This document shows, piece by piece, positions 16,643 through 27,020 of a stretch of DNA of 64,000 nucleotides (within the stretch, counting starts at the first letter, position 1; each line of letters begins with the position of its first letter). The stretch lies in NCBI RefSeq assembly GCF_003480255.1, contig NZ_QUIN01000005.1:1-64000 (forward strand). Direction: 5' to 3'. The position numbers were made by a program, and so were the translations under genes. The notes under the pieces are model-generated. The model did no database searches and was not told the origin of the DNA. It saw only the letters and a list, made by a program, of their open reading frames with translations. Source of the stretch: Erysipelatoclostridium sp. AM42-17. GTDB taxonomy: Bacteria; Bacillota_I; Bacilli_A; Erysipelotrichales; Coprobacillaceae.

Positions 16643-18626
16643 TTTAGCTTTAAAGAATATTAAAAAGAGTATGAAAGATTACTCAGTATATTTTGTTACT
16701 TTAGTTATTGCTGTTGCTATCTTTTATATTTTTAATTCTCTTGATGGTCAAACAGCTATGATGACTTTATCTAAGTCAAAACAAGAAATGGTAACGATTG
16801 TAATTAAATTAATGGAATATATTTCTGTTTTTGTGGCTATTGTGCTAGGCTTTTTAGTTGTTTATGCCAATAACTTTATTATTAAAAGAAGAAAAAAAGA
16901 GATTGGAATTTATCTTACACTTGGTATGTCTAAAACAAGAGTATCTATGATCTTTGTTTTAGAAACATTAATTGTAGGAATGACTTCACTAGGAATTGGT
17001 CTTTTAGCAGGAGTAGGGTTATCTCAGTTAGTTTCTATTTTTACTGCTAAGATGTTTGAAGCCAATATGAGTCAATTTAACTTTGTATTTTCTTTAAAAG
17101 CTTTAATTTCAACAATCAAAAATTTTGGTTTAATTTATTTAGTTGTGATGATTTTTAATGTTTTTACTTTACAACGTTGTCAACTTATTGATTTATTACA
17201 TGCTCATTTAGAAAATGAAAAAGTAAAGATTAAAAATAGCTGGGTTAATTTTATTATTTTTATACTCTCTCTTGTTTGTATTGGCTATGCTTATTATTTG
17301 TTATATCATGGAGCTTTGATTCAGTTTGATTCAAGAATGGCTAAAATGCTTATTCTTGGTTCTGTAGGAACATTCTTCTTCTTTTTATCAGTAGCAGGAT
17401 TCTTGTTGAAGATTGTTCAGTTAAATAAAAAATCTTACTATAAAGGACTTAATATTTTTGTTTTAAAACAAGTTAATAATAAAATTAATACACATGTTGT
17501 TTCAATGACCGTTATTTCTTTAATGTTGTTACTTACAATTGGGATTCTTTCAGCTTCTTTATCATTAGTTAATGCTTATAATGAAATGTTTGATCAAAAT
17601 AGTCCTTTTGATTATTCTATTGCAATATTGGATAATAATGCCAGAGAACAACAAATTTTAAATAATAAAGTATATCAAAAACTTGTAAAAGAGGACACTT
17701 GTTATCGTCATTACACAGTACCTGATTTTTGTTATAATCAAATTATAACTGATAAAACAAATCAATATGCTGATTTTAACTATATAAAAAGTCAACCAGT
17801 ACAAATCATTAAACAAAGTGACTATAATCAAATTTTAAAATTACAAAACTTAGAAAAACAACAAGTTCATCTTAATCAACAAGAATATTTATTAACAGCG
17901 AATAATCCCTCTGCAATCAGCACTTTCAATCAGTTTTTAAAAGGAAATAATGAAGTTAGTGTTCAAAACTTAAAATTACATTCACATACGAAAAAGGTAA
18001 AAAACATTTCCTTAGAGACATTAGGTAATGGAAATACTGGAACTTTAATTGTTAATGATGAAGTGATCAATCATCTTAGTCAACCTGCTATGATGACGAT
18101 CATCAGTGGTAATTTAATAAATCAAAGTGAAAAGACTTATGATCAGTTTCATCAATCTATACATGAATATATTAAAAATAATGGCTTAGAAGTGAGTTAT
18201 CTAACAAGAAGTACTTTAAAAGAATCCAGTGTTGAACAATCTGTACTCTTTACATTTATTGCCTTGTATTTAGGTATTATCTTTGCGATTGCTAGTGGAA
18301 CAGTTTTAGCCATTGAACAATTATCTAATGCGACAGATAATAAACATCGTTATCATATTTTAAATCAATTAGGAGCAAGTTCATCTATGATGAATCGTAG
18401 TTTATTCTATCAAATAGGATTAAGTTTTATGTTTCCTTTAGTTGTAGCGATTATTCATAGTATTGTAGGTTTAAAAGAAATTAATAAGATTATTGAAGAG
18501 ATGGTGCATATTAATGCCTTAGATCATATCTTTATTACAATTATTTTTATTGTGATTGTCTATGGTGGTTACTTCATGATGACATATCTTGCAAGCCATC
18601 GTATTATCAATGAAAGTCAAGAATAG
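16629..18626 (+). CDS. FtsX-like ABC permease (BceB-like)
   Basis: A 665-residue membrane protein with a first membrane helix at about 20-35, then three more up to about 190. Further helices lie at about 210-280 and 290-315. A large extracellular domain (about 320-540) is followed by three C-terminal helices (about 545-655). This ten-helix layout with an extracellular insert of about 200 residues is characteristic of BceB. In that family the extracellular domain detects bacitracin-like or lantibiotic peptides complexed with lipid II cycle intermediates. The exact substrate cannot be predicted. Confidence 0.9.
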   Translation: MKTFSLALKNIKKSMKDYSVYFVTLVIAVAIFYIFNSLDGQTAMMTLSKSKQEMVTIVIKLMEYISVFVAIVLGFLVVYANNFIIKRRKKEIGIYLTLGMSKTRVSMIFVLETLIVGMTSLGIGLLAGVGLSQLVSIFTAKMFEANMSQFNFVFSLKALISTIKNFGLIYLVVMIFNVFTLQRCQLIDLLHAHLENEKVKIKNSWVNFIIFILSLVCIGYAYYLLYHGALIQFDSRMAKMLILGSVGTFFFFLSVAGFLLKIVQLNKKSYYKGLNIFVLKQVNNKINTHVVSMTVISLMLLLTIGILSASLSLVNAYNEMFDQNSPFDYSIAILDNNAREQQILNNKVYQKLVKEDTCYRHYTVPDFCYNQIITDKTNQYADFNYIKSQPVQIIKQSDYNQILKLQNLEKQQVHLNQQEYLLTANNPSAISTFNQFLKGNNEVSVQNLKLHSHTKKVKNISLETLGNGNTGTLIVNDEVINHLSQPAMMTIISGNLINQSEKTYDQFHQSIHEYIKNNGLEVSYLTRSTLKESSVEQSVLFTFIALYLGIIFAIASGTVLAIEQLSNATDNKHRYHILNQLGASSSMMNRSLFYQIGLSFMFPLVVAIIHSIVGLKEINKIIEEMVHINALDHIFITIIFIVIVYGGYFMMTYLASHRIINESQE

Positions 18627-18644
18627 GGCTAATGCCCTATTTTT
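18622..18644 (+). terminator. terminator of the Bce-type operon
   Basis: Stem AATAGGGC / GCCCTATT with loop TAAT and a following T run. The permease TAG lies in the 5' arm. Confidence 0.8.
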
Positions 18645-18727
18645 ATTTATTTGATAATGAATTATTAAAAAGTGGTACCTCATTTTATTTGGCGTATAAT
18701 TATTAGTTAAGATGTGGAGGTACAAAT

Positions 18728-19492
18728 ATGAAAATAACAAGTACATATGCTGTCTTTTTTTCACCTACTGATGGCTCAAAAAAATCAGCTATTTCTATTG
18801 CTAGAGGGTTGGAAGGTAAATTGCAAGAAATAGATTTAACGCTTGAAAATAATCAAGAATATCATTTTTATCGTCATGATGTTGTTGTTTTTGGCTTTCC
18901 GGTTTATGGGGGACGTGTTGTTCATGTTGGATTGGAAAGACTAAAACACATCCATGGAGACCATACACCATGTATTATTAGTGTAACCTATGGTAATCGT
19001 GATTATGATGATGCCTTATTAGAATTATTTATGGAAGTTAAAAAAAGAGGTTTTATTCCTGTTGGCGCAGCAGCATTGATAGGAGAACATACTTATGGTC
19101 AAATTCAAGTGGGAAGACCGCATCAAACAGATTTAAACAATGATGAACTTTTTGGTAGTTTAGTCCAAGATAAAATAAAAAATGATCATTTTTCATTTGT
19201 ATCCATACCAGGAAGTTATCCTTTTCGCCAAGGTGGTCAAGCAGGGCATTTTTACCCTGAAACTAATGAACAATGTATTCATTGTGGAAAATGTGTCAAT
19301 CATTGCCCCGTTCATGCTATAAGTGATGATTGTAAAACAATTGATGAAAATCGCTGTTTAGCTTGTTTCCGTTGTTTAAAGAAATGTCCAGTTCACGCCA
19401 AAAATTTGGATCATAATGCAAAATATCAAGAATTTATTGTAGGCTTTAATCAAAAACTCAAAGAGCCAAAAAATAATCAGTATTTTATTTAA
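18728..19492 (+). CDS. EFR1 family flavodoxin-ferredoxin protein
   Basis: Residues 1-175 are flavodoxin-like (FSPTDGSKKSAISIAR at the FMN phosphate loop, VFGFPVYGGRV). The C-terminal part holds two CxxCxxCxxxCP clusters (CIHCGKCVNHCPVHAI and CLACFRCLKKCPVHA), which bind two [4Fe-4S] centres. This is the EFR1-type ferredoxin arrangement. It probably shuttles electrons in the cytosol in an anaerobe. The partner is unknown. A small membrane protein gene starts four bases downstream and is probably co-transcribed. Confidence 0.87.
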   Translation: MKITSTYAVFFSPTDGSKKSAISIARGLEGKLQEIDLTLENNQEYHFYRHDVVVFGFPVYGGRVVHVGLERLKHIHGDHTPCIISVTYGNRDYDDALLELFMEVKKRGFIPVGAAALIGEHTYGQIQVGRPHQTDLNNDELFGSLVQDKIKNDHFSFVSIPGSYPFRQGGQAGHFYPETNEQCIHCGKCVNHCPVHAISDDCKTIDENRCLACFRCLKKCPVHAKNLDHNAKYQEFIVGFNQKLKEPKNNQYFI

Positions 19493-19496
19493 AACG

Positions 19497-20219
19497 ATGT
19501 TAAAGAAATTATTAATTATCTTATCTATCTTTTGTGTGTTGAATTTTTCGTTAGTATCTATTGAAGCAAGAGCAGGTGGCGGTAGTAGTGGTGGTGGATC
19601 TGGATCATCGGGTGGAAGTTCTAGTACATCATATTCTCATTATGATCATACTGGTCAAGAAGGTCCGTATTCTTCCATTATATCAATAGTAAGCTTTATA
19701 GGTTTTACTTACTTTGTTTTGCAAGTAAAACGTTATTATTCAAGAATAAAAGCTAAAGAGGCACATTGGCAATTAAAAAAGCAAATGCAAACGCTAGATG
19801 ACCAAGATGAATTTTGGAATAATGAACGAATAAAAAAAGCAGTAAAAGAAAGTTATTATAAGATACAAGAGGCGTGGTCAAATCAAGATATAGAGACGTT
19901 AAAGAAATATTTAACACCGGATTTGTTAGATGCCTGGACAACAAAATTAAATTGGTATGAATATCAAGGAAAACGTAATATTTTAAAAAATATTCGTTTA
20001 ATTGAGCAAGATGTTATTAATTTATATGATAGTAAAAATGATGATGAAGATTATTTTTGGGTTTACATTGAAGGAAAAATGGATGATCACATGATTGATG
20101 AAAATCAACGGGTAATAGAAAAGAATACGGATATATTTATTGAATACTGGAAATTTAAACGTCAAGGTCAATCTATTTTATTAGATGAAATTAAACAGGA
20201 GGATGAAATGTTTTTATAA
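19497..20219 (+). CDS. Tim44-like domain membrane protein
   Basis: A signal peptide or membrane helix at residues 4-25 is followed by a Gly/Ser-rich segment (about 27-50). A second membrane helix lies at about 60-78. The soluble C-terminal domain (about 105-240; KESYYKIQEAWSNQDIETL) matches the Tim44-like fold, an NTF2-related domain found in many small bacterial membrane proteins. Function is unknown. It starts four bases after the ferredoxin gene without a clear ribosome binding site, so coupling is likely. Confidence 0.75.
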   Translation: MLKKLLIILSIFCVLNFSLVSIEARAGGGSSGGGSGSSGGSSSTSYSHYDHTGQEGPYSSIISIVSFIGFTYFVLQVKRYYSRIKAKEAHWQLKKQMQTLDDQDEFWNNERIKKAVKESYYKIQEAWSNQDIETLKKYLTPDLLDAWTTKLNWYEYQGKRNILKNIRLIEQDVINLYDSKNDDEDYFWVYIEGKMDDHMIDENQRVIEKNTDIFIEYWKFKRQGQSILLDEIKQEDEMFL

Positions 20220-20232
20220 AAAACATTTCATC
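20202..20232. other. strong hairpin at the end of the Tim44-like gene
   Basis: Arms GATGAAATGTTTTT and its complement flank a tiny loop and overlap the stop codon. There is no T run after the stem on the plus strand, so it is not a standard terminator. It may act as an RNA stability element just upstream of the trp promoter. Confidence 0.5.
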
Positions 20233-20238
20233 AATGAA

Positions 20239-20267
20239 TTGACATGAAATCATGTATTGTATACAAT
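20239..20267 (+). promoter_or_regulatory. trp operon promoter
   Basis: Consensus TTGACA (20239-20244) and TACAAT (20262-20267) with 17 bp spacing, placed just before the T-box leader. Confidence 0.75.
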
Positions 20268-20273
20268 GTATAC

Positions 20274-20546
20274 AACAAAACCGATGAAGTGGAGATAAAA
20301 ATAGATCGTGCACTTATAGAGAGCTTGGATGGTGGAAGCAAGCAGAACGCAGCCTATTAAATGGACCACAGAGGGCAAAGTGAAAAGCAATAGCTGAGTA
20401 TTCTTTGACGTGAGGCTTACGTCAGTAGTCGTAGATGTGATAGCATCTAGCAAAGTGCATGATTTATCATGAATCAAGGTGGCACCGCGGATATGATATA
20501 TACCGTCCTTGAAAGATTTATTCTTTCAGGACGGTTTTTTGCATAT
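20274..20546 (+). promoter_or_regulatory. T-box riboswitch (tryptophan) upstream of trpE
   Basis: The conserved T-box sequence AAGGTGGCACCGCGG lies at 20476-20490. Upstream is a large stem I region whose specifier loop contains TGG (20362-20364), the Trp codon, followed by AC as is usual. Downstream, CCGTCCT/AGGACGG plus GAAAGA/TCTTTC form a terminator (20502-20540) ending in six T. Uncharged tRNA-Trp would stabilise the antiterminator and switch on the trp genes. The specifier call rests on reading the loop by eye. Confidence 0.92.
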
Positions 20547-20557
20547 AAAGGGGGAAT

Positions 20558-22024
20558 ATGATGTATTATCCGACACTTGAACAGTTAAATGAAATGGATT
20601 TAAGGCCATATCAATATGTGCCAATAAAAAAAGAAATTTATAGTGACTTATTAACACCAATTGAGTTAATGAGGAAATTAAAGCAATTATCTAAACATGT
20701 CTTTATTTTAGAAAGTCATGAAGATAAAGAAAAATGGGGAAGATATACATTTTTAGGGTATGAACCTAAAATGGAGATAACATGTGATCATCATACAATA
20801 AGGATGAATCAACAAATTATTCATAATCAAAATCCACAAACTGTTTTAAAAGACATTTTAAAACAATATCAAAGTATTCAATTAGATGGTTTTCCATCTT
20901 TTACAGGGGGATTAGTAGGATACTTTAGTTTTGATTATTTTGGATATAGTGAGCCTTCAGTTGAATGTCAATTAGAAGATAACGATCATTTAAATGATTT
21001 AGATTTAATGTTATTTGATAAAGTCATTTGTTTTGATCATTATCGTCAAAAAATTATTTTAATTGTTAATTGTCCTATTAAGAATCTACATGAAGAATAC
21101 TATCAAGCCATTAAGGAACTAGATGTATTAGAAAGATTGATTAAGAAAAATATAAAAACAATCATTCCACCACTTAAACTACAAGGTGATTTTGAACCGG
21201 TTCTTTCAAAAGAAGAATATTGTAAGATGGTAGAAAAAGGAAAACACTATATTAAAGAGGGAGATGTTTTCCAGGTTGTTTTATCTAATCGTGTTAATGT
21301 TAAAGCGACAGGTTCATTATTCGATACTTATCGTGTTTTAAGAACAACGAATCCTTCACCTTACATGTTTTATTTTTCTAGTGATCATTTAGAAGTAGCA
21401 GGAGCTTCTCCAGAAACATTAATAAAAAAACAAGGTTCTTCTCTAACAACTTTTCCAATTGCTGGAAGTAGAAAAAGAGGAAAGGATGAAAAAGAAGATC
21501 AGGAATTAATAACCGATTTACTACATGATCAAAAAGAATTAGCAGAACATAATATGTTGGTTGATTTATCAAGAAATGATATGTCACGTATTAGTCAGTT
21601 CTCTACTGTAAAGGTTGACCGTTATCTAGATGTGCTTAAATTTTCTAAAGTGATCCATCTTGCTAGTGTTGTAAGTGGAACAATTAAAGATGATTTAGAT
21701 GCGATTGATACAGTAGATGCTATTTTACCAGCAGGAACGTTATCGGGAGCACCTAAAATTAGAGCGTGTCAAATCATCCATGAATTAGAAAATTGTCGTC
21801 GAGGTATTTATGGTGGAGCGATTGGTTATCTTGATTTTACTGGAAATATGGATTTATGCATTGGTATTCGTTTTGCTTATAAACGTAATGAATGTGTCAG
21901 TGTTTGTAGTGGTGCAGGTATTGTTTATGACAGTGTTCCAGAAAATGAATATCAAGAATGCTTGAATAAAGCTGGGGCCGTGATAGAAGCACTAAAACAA
22001 GCAAATGGGGGAATTGATTCATGA
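20558..22024 (+). CDS. trpE: anthranilate synthase component I
   Basis: Converts chorismate and ammonia to anthranilate. The N-terminal half carries the regulatory domain. The C-terminal catalytic half has the chorismate-enzyme blocks GDVFQVVLSNR, PSPYMFYF, GASPETL, TFPIAGSRKRG, LVDLSRNDM, and GTLSGAPKIRA. The 488-residue length is typical. First gene of trpEGDCFBA, directly under a Trp T-box. AAAGGGGG precedes two tandem ATGs (20558, 20561), and the second is better spaced. Overlaps trpG by four bases. Confidence 0.95.
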   Translation: MMYYPTLEQLNEMDLRPYQYVPIKKEIYSDLLTPIELMRKLKQLSKHVFILESHEDKEKWGRYTFLGYEPKMEITCDHHTIRMNQQIIHNQNPQTVLKDILKQYQSIQLDGFPSFTGGLVGYFSFDYFGYSEPSVECQLEDNDHLNDLDLMLFDKVICFDHYRQKIILIVNCPIKNLHEEYYQAIKELDVLERLIKKNIKTIIPPLKLQGDFEPVLSKEEYCKMVEKGKHYIKEGDVFQVVLSNRVNVKATGSLFDTYRVLRTTNPSPYMFYFSSDHLEVAGASPETLIKKQGSSLTTFPIAGSRKRGKDEKEDQELITDLLHDQKELAEHNMLVDLSRNDMSRISQFSTVKVDRYLDVLKFSKVIHLASVVSGTIKDDLDAIDTVDAILPAGTLSGAPKIRACQIIHELENCRRGIYGGAIGYLDFTGNMDLCIGIRFAYKRNECVSVCSGAGIVYDSVPENEYQECLNKAGAVIEALKQANGGIDS

Positions 22025-22590
22025 TTTTATTAATTGATAATTATGATAGTTTTGCTTATAACTTATATCAATTAATTGGTAGTATTAATCAAGATATTCA
22101 AGTTGTAAGAAATGATGAAATAACATTAGAACAGATTCGACAGTTAAAGCCAAGTCATCTTATTATTTCACCTGGTCCTGGTAGACCAAGTGAAGCAGGT
22201 ATTATTGAAGATGTTATTCAAACATTTTATCAAGAAATACCAATATTAGGAGTTTGTTTAGGACATCAAGCTATTATTGAAAGTTTTGGGGGTACAGTGA
22301 GTTATGCTAAAAAAATTATGCATGGTAAAACATCAATGATTGATGTAGATCAACAGAGTCCTATTTTTAAGGGGGTTTCATCAAAAACACAAGTCGCCCG
22401 TTATCATTCTTTATCGGGCGTACAAAAAGATTTACCAACATGTTTAAAAATCATTGCTAAAAGTGATGATGATGAGATTATGGCAATTGAACATATTCAT
22501 TATCCGGTTTATGGTTTACAGTTTCATCCCGAATCTTTTTTAAGTAAAGAGGGTAAACAGATGATAGAAAATTTTTTAGGGGGTTATTAA
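22021..22590 (+). CDS. trpG: anthranilate synthase glutamine amidotransferase component
   Basis: A class I glutamine amidotransferase that supplies ammonia to TrpE. Nucleophile Cys in [11 protein letters not shown], the oxyanion region [11 protein letters not shown], and the His-Glu of LQFHPESFL are present. At 189 residues it is a free-standing subunit, not fused to TrpD. In Bacillus subtilis the amidotransferase gene (pabA) lies outside the trp cluster. Here it is inside it and translationally coupled to trpE. Confidence 0.95.
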   Translation: MILLIDNYDSFAYNLYQLIGSINQDIQVVRNDEITLEQIRQLKPSHLIISPGPGRPSEAGIIEDVIQTFYQEIPILGVCLGHQAIIESFGGTVSYAKKIMHGKTSMIDVDQQSPIFKGVSSKTQVARYHSLSGVQKDLPTCLKIIAKSDDDEIMAIEHIHYPVYGLQFHPESFLSKEGKQMIENFLGGY

Positions 22591-22591
22591 A

Positions 22592-23599
22592 ATGATTAAA
22601 GAAGCGATTATTAAACTAACAAAGAAAGAAGATTTAACATTACAAGAAGCTTATCAATGTATGAATGAAATTATGGATGATCAAGCTTCAGATATTCAAA
22701 AATCAGCTTATTTAACAGCACTTTCCATGAAAGGGGAAACGATTGATGAGATCGTAGGAAGTGCTCGAGGAATGAGAGAACACTGTGTCAAGTTACTTAA
22801 TGATGAAGATGTTTTAGAGATTGTAGGAACTGGTGGCGATGCATCTAATTCTTTCAATATTTCTACTACTTCATCTATTGTGATTGCCAGTGGTGGGGTT
22901 AAAGTAGCTAAACATGGTAATCGTGCAGCCACGTCTAAAAGTGGGGCAGCTGATTGTTTAGAAGCATTAGGTGTCAATATTTATGTGAACAATCAAAAAA
23001 GTAAAGAATTGTTAGACAAGATCAATATCTGTTTCTTATTTGCTCAAAATTATCATTTAGCAATGAAGTATGTAGCGCCAATAAGAAAAGAACTCTCAAT
23101 CCGTACGATCTTTAATATTTTAGGACCACTTACAAATCCAGCAGGGGCATCACTTCAAGTTATGGGAGTATATGATGAAACATTAGTTGAACCATTAGCT
23201 CATGTATTAAGTGAATTAGGAGTAAAAAGAGCAATGGTTGTTCATGGAACAGACGGTCTTGATGAAATCTCGGCTTCAGCGCCAACTCTTGTTTGTGAAG
23301 TGGACCATGGAACATATAAGACTTATACTATTACACCGGAACAATTTGGTATGGAAAGATGTAAAAAAGAGGATTTAGTAGGGGGAACACCTCAAGAAAA
23401 TGCTCAAATTACAAGAGATATATTAAATGGTGTAACGGGACCTAAGATGAACGCTGTTTTATTAAATGCCGGTGCAGGTCTTTATATTGGCGGTAAAGCT
23501 GAAAATTTAGAAAAAGGTATTGACTTAGCTAGAAAATTGATTAATGATGATTGTGCAAAAAACAAACTTGAACAATTCATTCAAGAATCAAATAGCTAA
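22592..23599 (+). CDS. trpD: anthranilate phosphoribosyltransferase
   Basis: Transfers phosphoribose from PRPP to anthranilate. The signature [15 protein letters not shown] (PRPP-binding glycine loop), [21 protein letters not shown] and GPLTNPAG are intact. Length of 335 residues is normal. It begins one base after the trpG stop within the operon. Confidence 0.95.
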   Translation: MIKEAIIKLTKKEDLTLQEAYQCMNEIMDDQASDIQKSAYLTALSMKGETIDEIVGSARGMREHCVKLLNDEDVLEIVGTGGDASNSFNISTTSSIVIASGGVKVAKHGNRAATSKSGAADCLEALGVNIYVNNQKSKELLDKINICFLFAQNYHLAMKYVAPIRKELSIRTIFNILGPLTNPAGASLQVMGVYDETLVEPLAHVLSELGVKRAMVVHGTDGLDEISASAPTLVCEVDHGTYKTYTITPEQFGMERCKKEDLVGGTPQENAQITRDILNGVTGPKMNAVLLNAGAGLYIGGKAENLEKGIDLARKLINDDCAKNKLEQFIQESNS

Positions 23600-23611
23600 G
23601 GAGATATATTT

Positions 23612-24403
23612 ATGATATTAGAAGATATTGTAGAAACAACAAAAGAAAGAGTAGCAGAAAATAAAAAACGCCATTCGATTTATGAATTAAAAGAAAAGGC
23701 ATTTAAAATGCCTATTTCAAATCAATTCCCATTTAAAAAAGCATTAGAAAAAGAAGGGATGTCTTATATTTTAGAAGTAAAAAGACATTCACCTTCTAAA
23801 GGACAAATCGTTTCACATTTTGATTATAAAGCGATTGCTAAAGAATATGAAATGATCGGTGCTGATGCCATTTCAGTTGTAACGGAACCAACCTATTTTA
23901 AAGGTGATGACGATTTCTTAAGTGAAATTAAAAAAGTAGTAAAAGTACCAGTATTAAGAAAAGACTTTGTTGTAGATGAATATATGGTTTATGAAGCTAA
24001 GTTATTAGGAGCAGATGCCGTTTTATTAATTACAGGTATTTTAGATGAAATTACTTTAATGCGTTGTATTAATTTAGCTCATAATTTAGGAATGTCAGCA
24101 TTAGTAGAAGCTCATAGTACAATGCAAATTCGTAAAGCATTACGTGTTGGTGCTAAAATTATTGGTGTTAATAACCGTGATTTAAGAGACTTCTCAGTGG
24201 ATTTAAAAACTACTTTTGATTTAAGAGATACAGTCAGTGATGATGTTATCTTTGTATCAGAAAGTGGTATTAAAACAAGAGAAGATATTGAAAAATTAGA
24301 AGCACATCAAGTACAAGGTGTTTTAATTGGTGAAACTTTAATGAAATCACATAACCGTCAACATACTTTAAATGTTCTTAAAGGATTAGAAAGTGAAGAT
24401 TAA
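23612..24403 (+). CDS. trpC: indole-3-glycerol phosphate synthase
   Basis: A (beta/alpha)8 barrel enzyme that closes the indole ring. Catalytic segments ILEVKRHSPSKG (Lys), VLRKDFVVDEYM (Lys-Asp), VEAHS, IGVNNRDLRDFSVD and VSESGI are present. 263 residues. The stop overlaps the GTG start of trpF by 11 bases. Confidence 0.95.
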   Translation: MILEDIVETTKERVAENKKRHSIYELKEKAFKMPISNQFPFKKALEKEGMSYILEVKRHSPSKGQIVSHFDYKAIAKEYEMIGADAISVVTEPTYFKGDDDFLSEIKKVVKVPVLRKDFVVDEYMVYEAKLLGADAVLLITGILDEITLMRCINLAHNLGMSALVEAHSTMQIRKALRVGAKIIGVNNRDLRDFSVDLKTTFDLRDTVSDDVIFVSESGIKTREDIEKLEAHQVQGVLIGETLMKSHNRQHTLNVLKGLESED

Positions 24404-24986
24404 GATTTGTGGTTTAAAAAGAATGGAAGATATTGATTATGTTAATCATTATCTTCCAGATTATATTGGTTTTGTTTTTGCTTCAAGTAAAAGACAAGTT
24501 GACTTAATTCAAGCAAAGCAATTAAAAGCTAAATTAAATCAAAAAATTAAAGCAGTAGGTGTCTTTGTAAATCAAGACATTGAATACATTACAACACTTG
24601 CGAATTTACATATTATTGATTTAATTCAATTACATGGTCAAGAAGACCAAAACTATATCAATGAATTAAAAAAACAGACAACTTTGCCAATCATAAAAGC
24701 AATTTGTATGAAAGATGAAAATTCATATGAGACTTATCAAAATATTGATTATTATTTATTAGATAGTAGACAAGCAGGTAGTGGTCAAACATTTGATTGG
24801 AAGTGGATTAAGCAATTAGATAAACCAATATTTTTAGCAGGGGGAATTGATGATCATAATATTGATCAAGCTTTAAAACAAAATGTCTATAGTCTTGATG
24901 TTTCAAGCGGGGTTGAAACAAATGGTGTTAAAGATGAAAAGAAAATAGAAAAGTTAATAAGGAGAATTAGACATGACAAAGGGTAG
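24393..24986 (+). CDS. trpF: phosphoribosylanthranilate isomerase
   Basis: An Amadori isomerase of the tryptophan pathway. The catalytic Cys lies in [11 protein letters not shown] and the general-acid Asp in [15 protein letters not shown]. Phosphate-binding loops FLAGGID and LDVSSGVE follow. 197 residues. It starts with GTG inside trpC and ends inside trpB, so the whole run is tightly coupled. Confidence 0.94.
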   Translation: MKIKICGLKRMEDIDYVNHYLPDYIGFVFASSKRQVDLIQAKQLKAKLNQKIKAVGVFVNQDIEYITTLANLHIIDLIQLHGQEDQNYINELKKQTTLPIIKAICMKDENSYETYQNIDYYLLDSRQAGSGQTFDWKWIKQLDKPIFLAGGIDDHNIDQALKQNVYSLDVSSGVETNGVKDEKKIEKLIRRIRHDKG

Positions 24987-26157
24987 ATATGGTATACACG
25001 GGGGACAATATATACCAGAAACATTAATGAGTGAGATTCATAAGATTGAAGATGCTTATGAGTTTTATAAAAATGATCCCGAATTTAATGCAGAATTACA
25101 AAAATTATTAAATGAATATGCAGGAAGACCTTCTTTATTGTATTATGCAAAAAAGATGACTCAAGATTTAGGTGGTGCAAAAATCTATTTAAAAAGAGAA
25201 GATTTAAATCATACTGGATCACATAAAATTAATAATGTTCTTGGTCAAGCTTTAATGGCAAAAAAAATGGGTAAAACAAGAATTATTGCTGAAACTGGAG
25301 CGGGGCAACATGGAGTAGCTACAGCTACAGCTGCTGCTTTATTAGACTTAGAATGTGAAATCTTTATGGGAAAAGAAGATACAGATCGTCAAGCACTCAA
25401 TGTTTATCGTATGGAATTATTAGGTGCGAAAGTTCATCCCGTAACAACAGGAACAATGACTTTAAAAGACGCTGTAAATGAAACCATGAGAGAATGGACA
25501 AAAAGGGTAGATGACACAATGTATGTCTTAGGTTCTGTTATGGGACCTCATCCTTTTCCGATGATGGTAAGAGATTTCCAAAGTGTCATTTCTAAAGAAG
25601 CAAGAGCACAAATCCTTGAATATGAAGGTAAATTACCAACAGCAGTGATGGCTTGTGTTGGTGGTGGAAGTAATGCAATGGGTATGTTCTATAATTTTAT
25701 CAATGATAAAGATGTGGCTTTAATTGGTTGTGAAGCAGCAGGAAAAGGTGTTGATACAGCTTTAACAGCAGCAACAATTTCTACCGGTTCATTAGGTGTT
25801 TTTCATGGGATGAAGTCTTATTTCTGTCAAGATGAATATGGACAAATTGCTCCAGTTTATTCTATTTCAGCCGGATTAGATTATCCTGGCATTGGTCCTG
25901 AACATGCACATTTACATGATATTGGTCGAGCAAGTTATGTACCAGTTACCGATGATGAAGCAGTAAATGCTTTTGAATATTTAGCTAAAACAGAAGGTAT
26001 CATTTGTGCCATTGAAAGTGCCCATGCTGTGGCACACGCTATGAAAATAGCGCCAAAGATGAATAAAGATGATATTTTAATTATTTGTTTATCAGGTCGT
26101 GGTGATAAAGATGTTGCTGCCATCGCAAGATATAGGGGGATTGATCTTCATGAATAG
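24973..26157 (+). CDS. trpB: tryptophan synthase beta chain
   Basis: A pyridoxal phosphate enzyme joining indole and serine. The PLP lysine lies in [14 protein letters not shown]. The phosphate-binding glycine loop is [24 protein letters not shown] and the C-terminal CLSGRGDKD are conserved. The 394-residue length and the initial [13 protein letters not shown] place it in the TrpB1 type that works with TrpA. Overlaps both trpF and trpA. Confidence 0.96.
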   Translation: MTKGRYGIHGGQYIPETLMSEIHKIEDAYEFYKNDPEFNAELQKLLNEYAGRPSLLYYAKKMTQDLGGAKIYLKREDLNHTGSHKINNVLGQALMAKKMGKTRIIAETGAGQHGVATATAAALLDLECEIFMGKEDTDRQALNVYRMELLGAKVHPVTTGTMTLKDAVNETMREWTKRVDDTMYVLGSVMGPHPFPMMVRDFQSVISKEARAQILEYEGKLPTAVMACVGGGSNAMGMFYNFINDKDVALIGCEAAGKGVDTALTAATISTGSLGVFHGMKSYFCQDEYGQIAPVYSISAGLDYPGIGPEHAHLHDIGRASYVPVTDDEAVNAFEYLAKTEGIICAIESAHAVAHAMKIAPKMNKDDILIICLSGRGDKDVAAIARYRGIDLHE

Positions 26158-26917
26158 AATACAACAAGCATTTCAAAATAAAGCATTTATTGCCTTTTTA
26201 ACAGCTGGGGACCCAGTTATTGATAAAACAGTAGATTACATATTAGATTTAGAAAAAGCGGGTGCGACTTTGATTGAAATAGGAATTCCTTTTAGTGATC
26301 CCATTGCTGAAGGACCTACTATTCAAGATGCTAATGTAAGAGCATTAAAAAATAAAGTGACTACTGATGATGTCTTTAATATGGTAAAAAAAGTAAGAGA
26401 AAAAACACAAATTCCTTTATGTTTTATGACTTATTTAAATGTTGTATTCCATTATGGATATGATCGTTTCTTTAAAAAATGTCAAGAAGTAGGCATTGAT
26501 GGTATTATCTTACCTGATTTACCTTATGAAGAAAGCAAAGAAGTAAGTTCAGTTTGTACAAAATATGATGTGACTTTAATTTCGATGATTGCACCAACAA
26601 GTAAAGAAAGAGTAGAAATGATTGCTAGAGAAGCAAAAGGTTTTATTTATCTTGTTTCTTCAATGGGGGTAACAGGAACGAGAAGTTCATCTAATTTTTC
26701 TGATTCATTACCAGAAATTATAGATCATATCAAAAAAGTAACAGATACGCCGGTAGCTATTGGCTTTGGTATTAATACGGCTAAACAAGTACAAAACTTT
26801 TATCGTTATGCTGATGGTGTTATTGTGGGTAGTGCCATTGTTAATATTATTAAAGAATATCAAGATCATGCCGATCAACCTTTAATAGATTATGTTAAAG
26901 GCTTATTAGAAAAATAG
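26150..26917 (+). CDS. trpA: tryptophan synthase alpha chain
   Basis: Cleaves indole-3-glycerol phosphate and channels indole to TrpB. The catalytic Glu lies in [11 protein letters not shown], followed by AEGPTIQDA, and the second acid in [11 protein letters not shown]. The phosphate loops GFGIN and GVIVGSAIV are present. ATG 26150 overlaps the trpB stop by eight bases and has AGGGGGA upstream. A longer GTG-started frame from 26099 is rejected. Last gene of the operon, followed by a terminator. Confidence 0.95.
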   Translation: MNRIQQAFQNKAFIAFLTAGDPVIDKTVDYILDLEKAGATLIEIGIPFSDPIAEGPTIQDANVRALKNKVTTDDVFNMVKKVREKTQIPLCFMTYLNVVFHYGYDRFFKKCQEVGIDGIILPDLPYEESKEVSSVCTKYDVTLISMIAPTSKERVEMIAREAKGFIYLVSSMGVTGTRSSSNFSDSLPEIIDHIKKVTDTPVAIGFGINTAKQVQNFYRYADGVIVGSAIVNIIKEYQDHADQPLIDYVKGLLEK

Positions 26918-26940
26918 ATAATCTTAGATTATCTTTTTTT
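26916..26940 (+). terminator. trp operon terminator
   Basis: Stem AGATAATC / GATTATCT with a three-base loop, then seven T. It begins within the trpA stop codon. Confidence 0.8.
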
Positions 26941-27020
26941 ATGCCATGAATTAATGAGGGTACATTGAAAAGAAATTAAACTATGATAAAATAAATGCAA
27001 TGAGTAAATGAGGTGGAAGG

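Noticed and set aside
20202..20232. Terminator after the Tim44-like gene
   Set aside because: The hairpin is strong but no T run follows it, so it is listed only as a hairpin.
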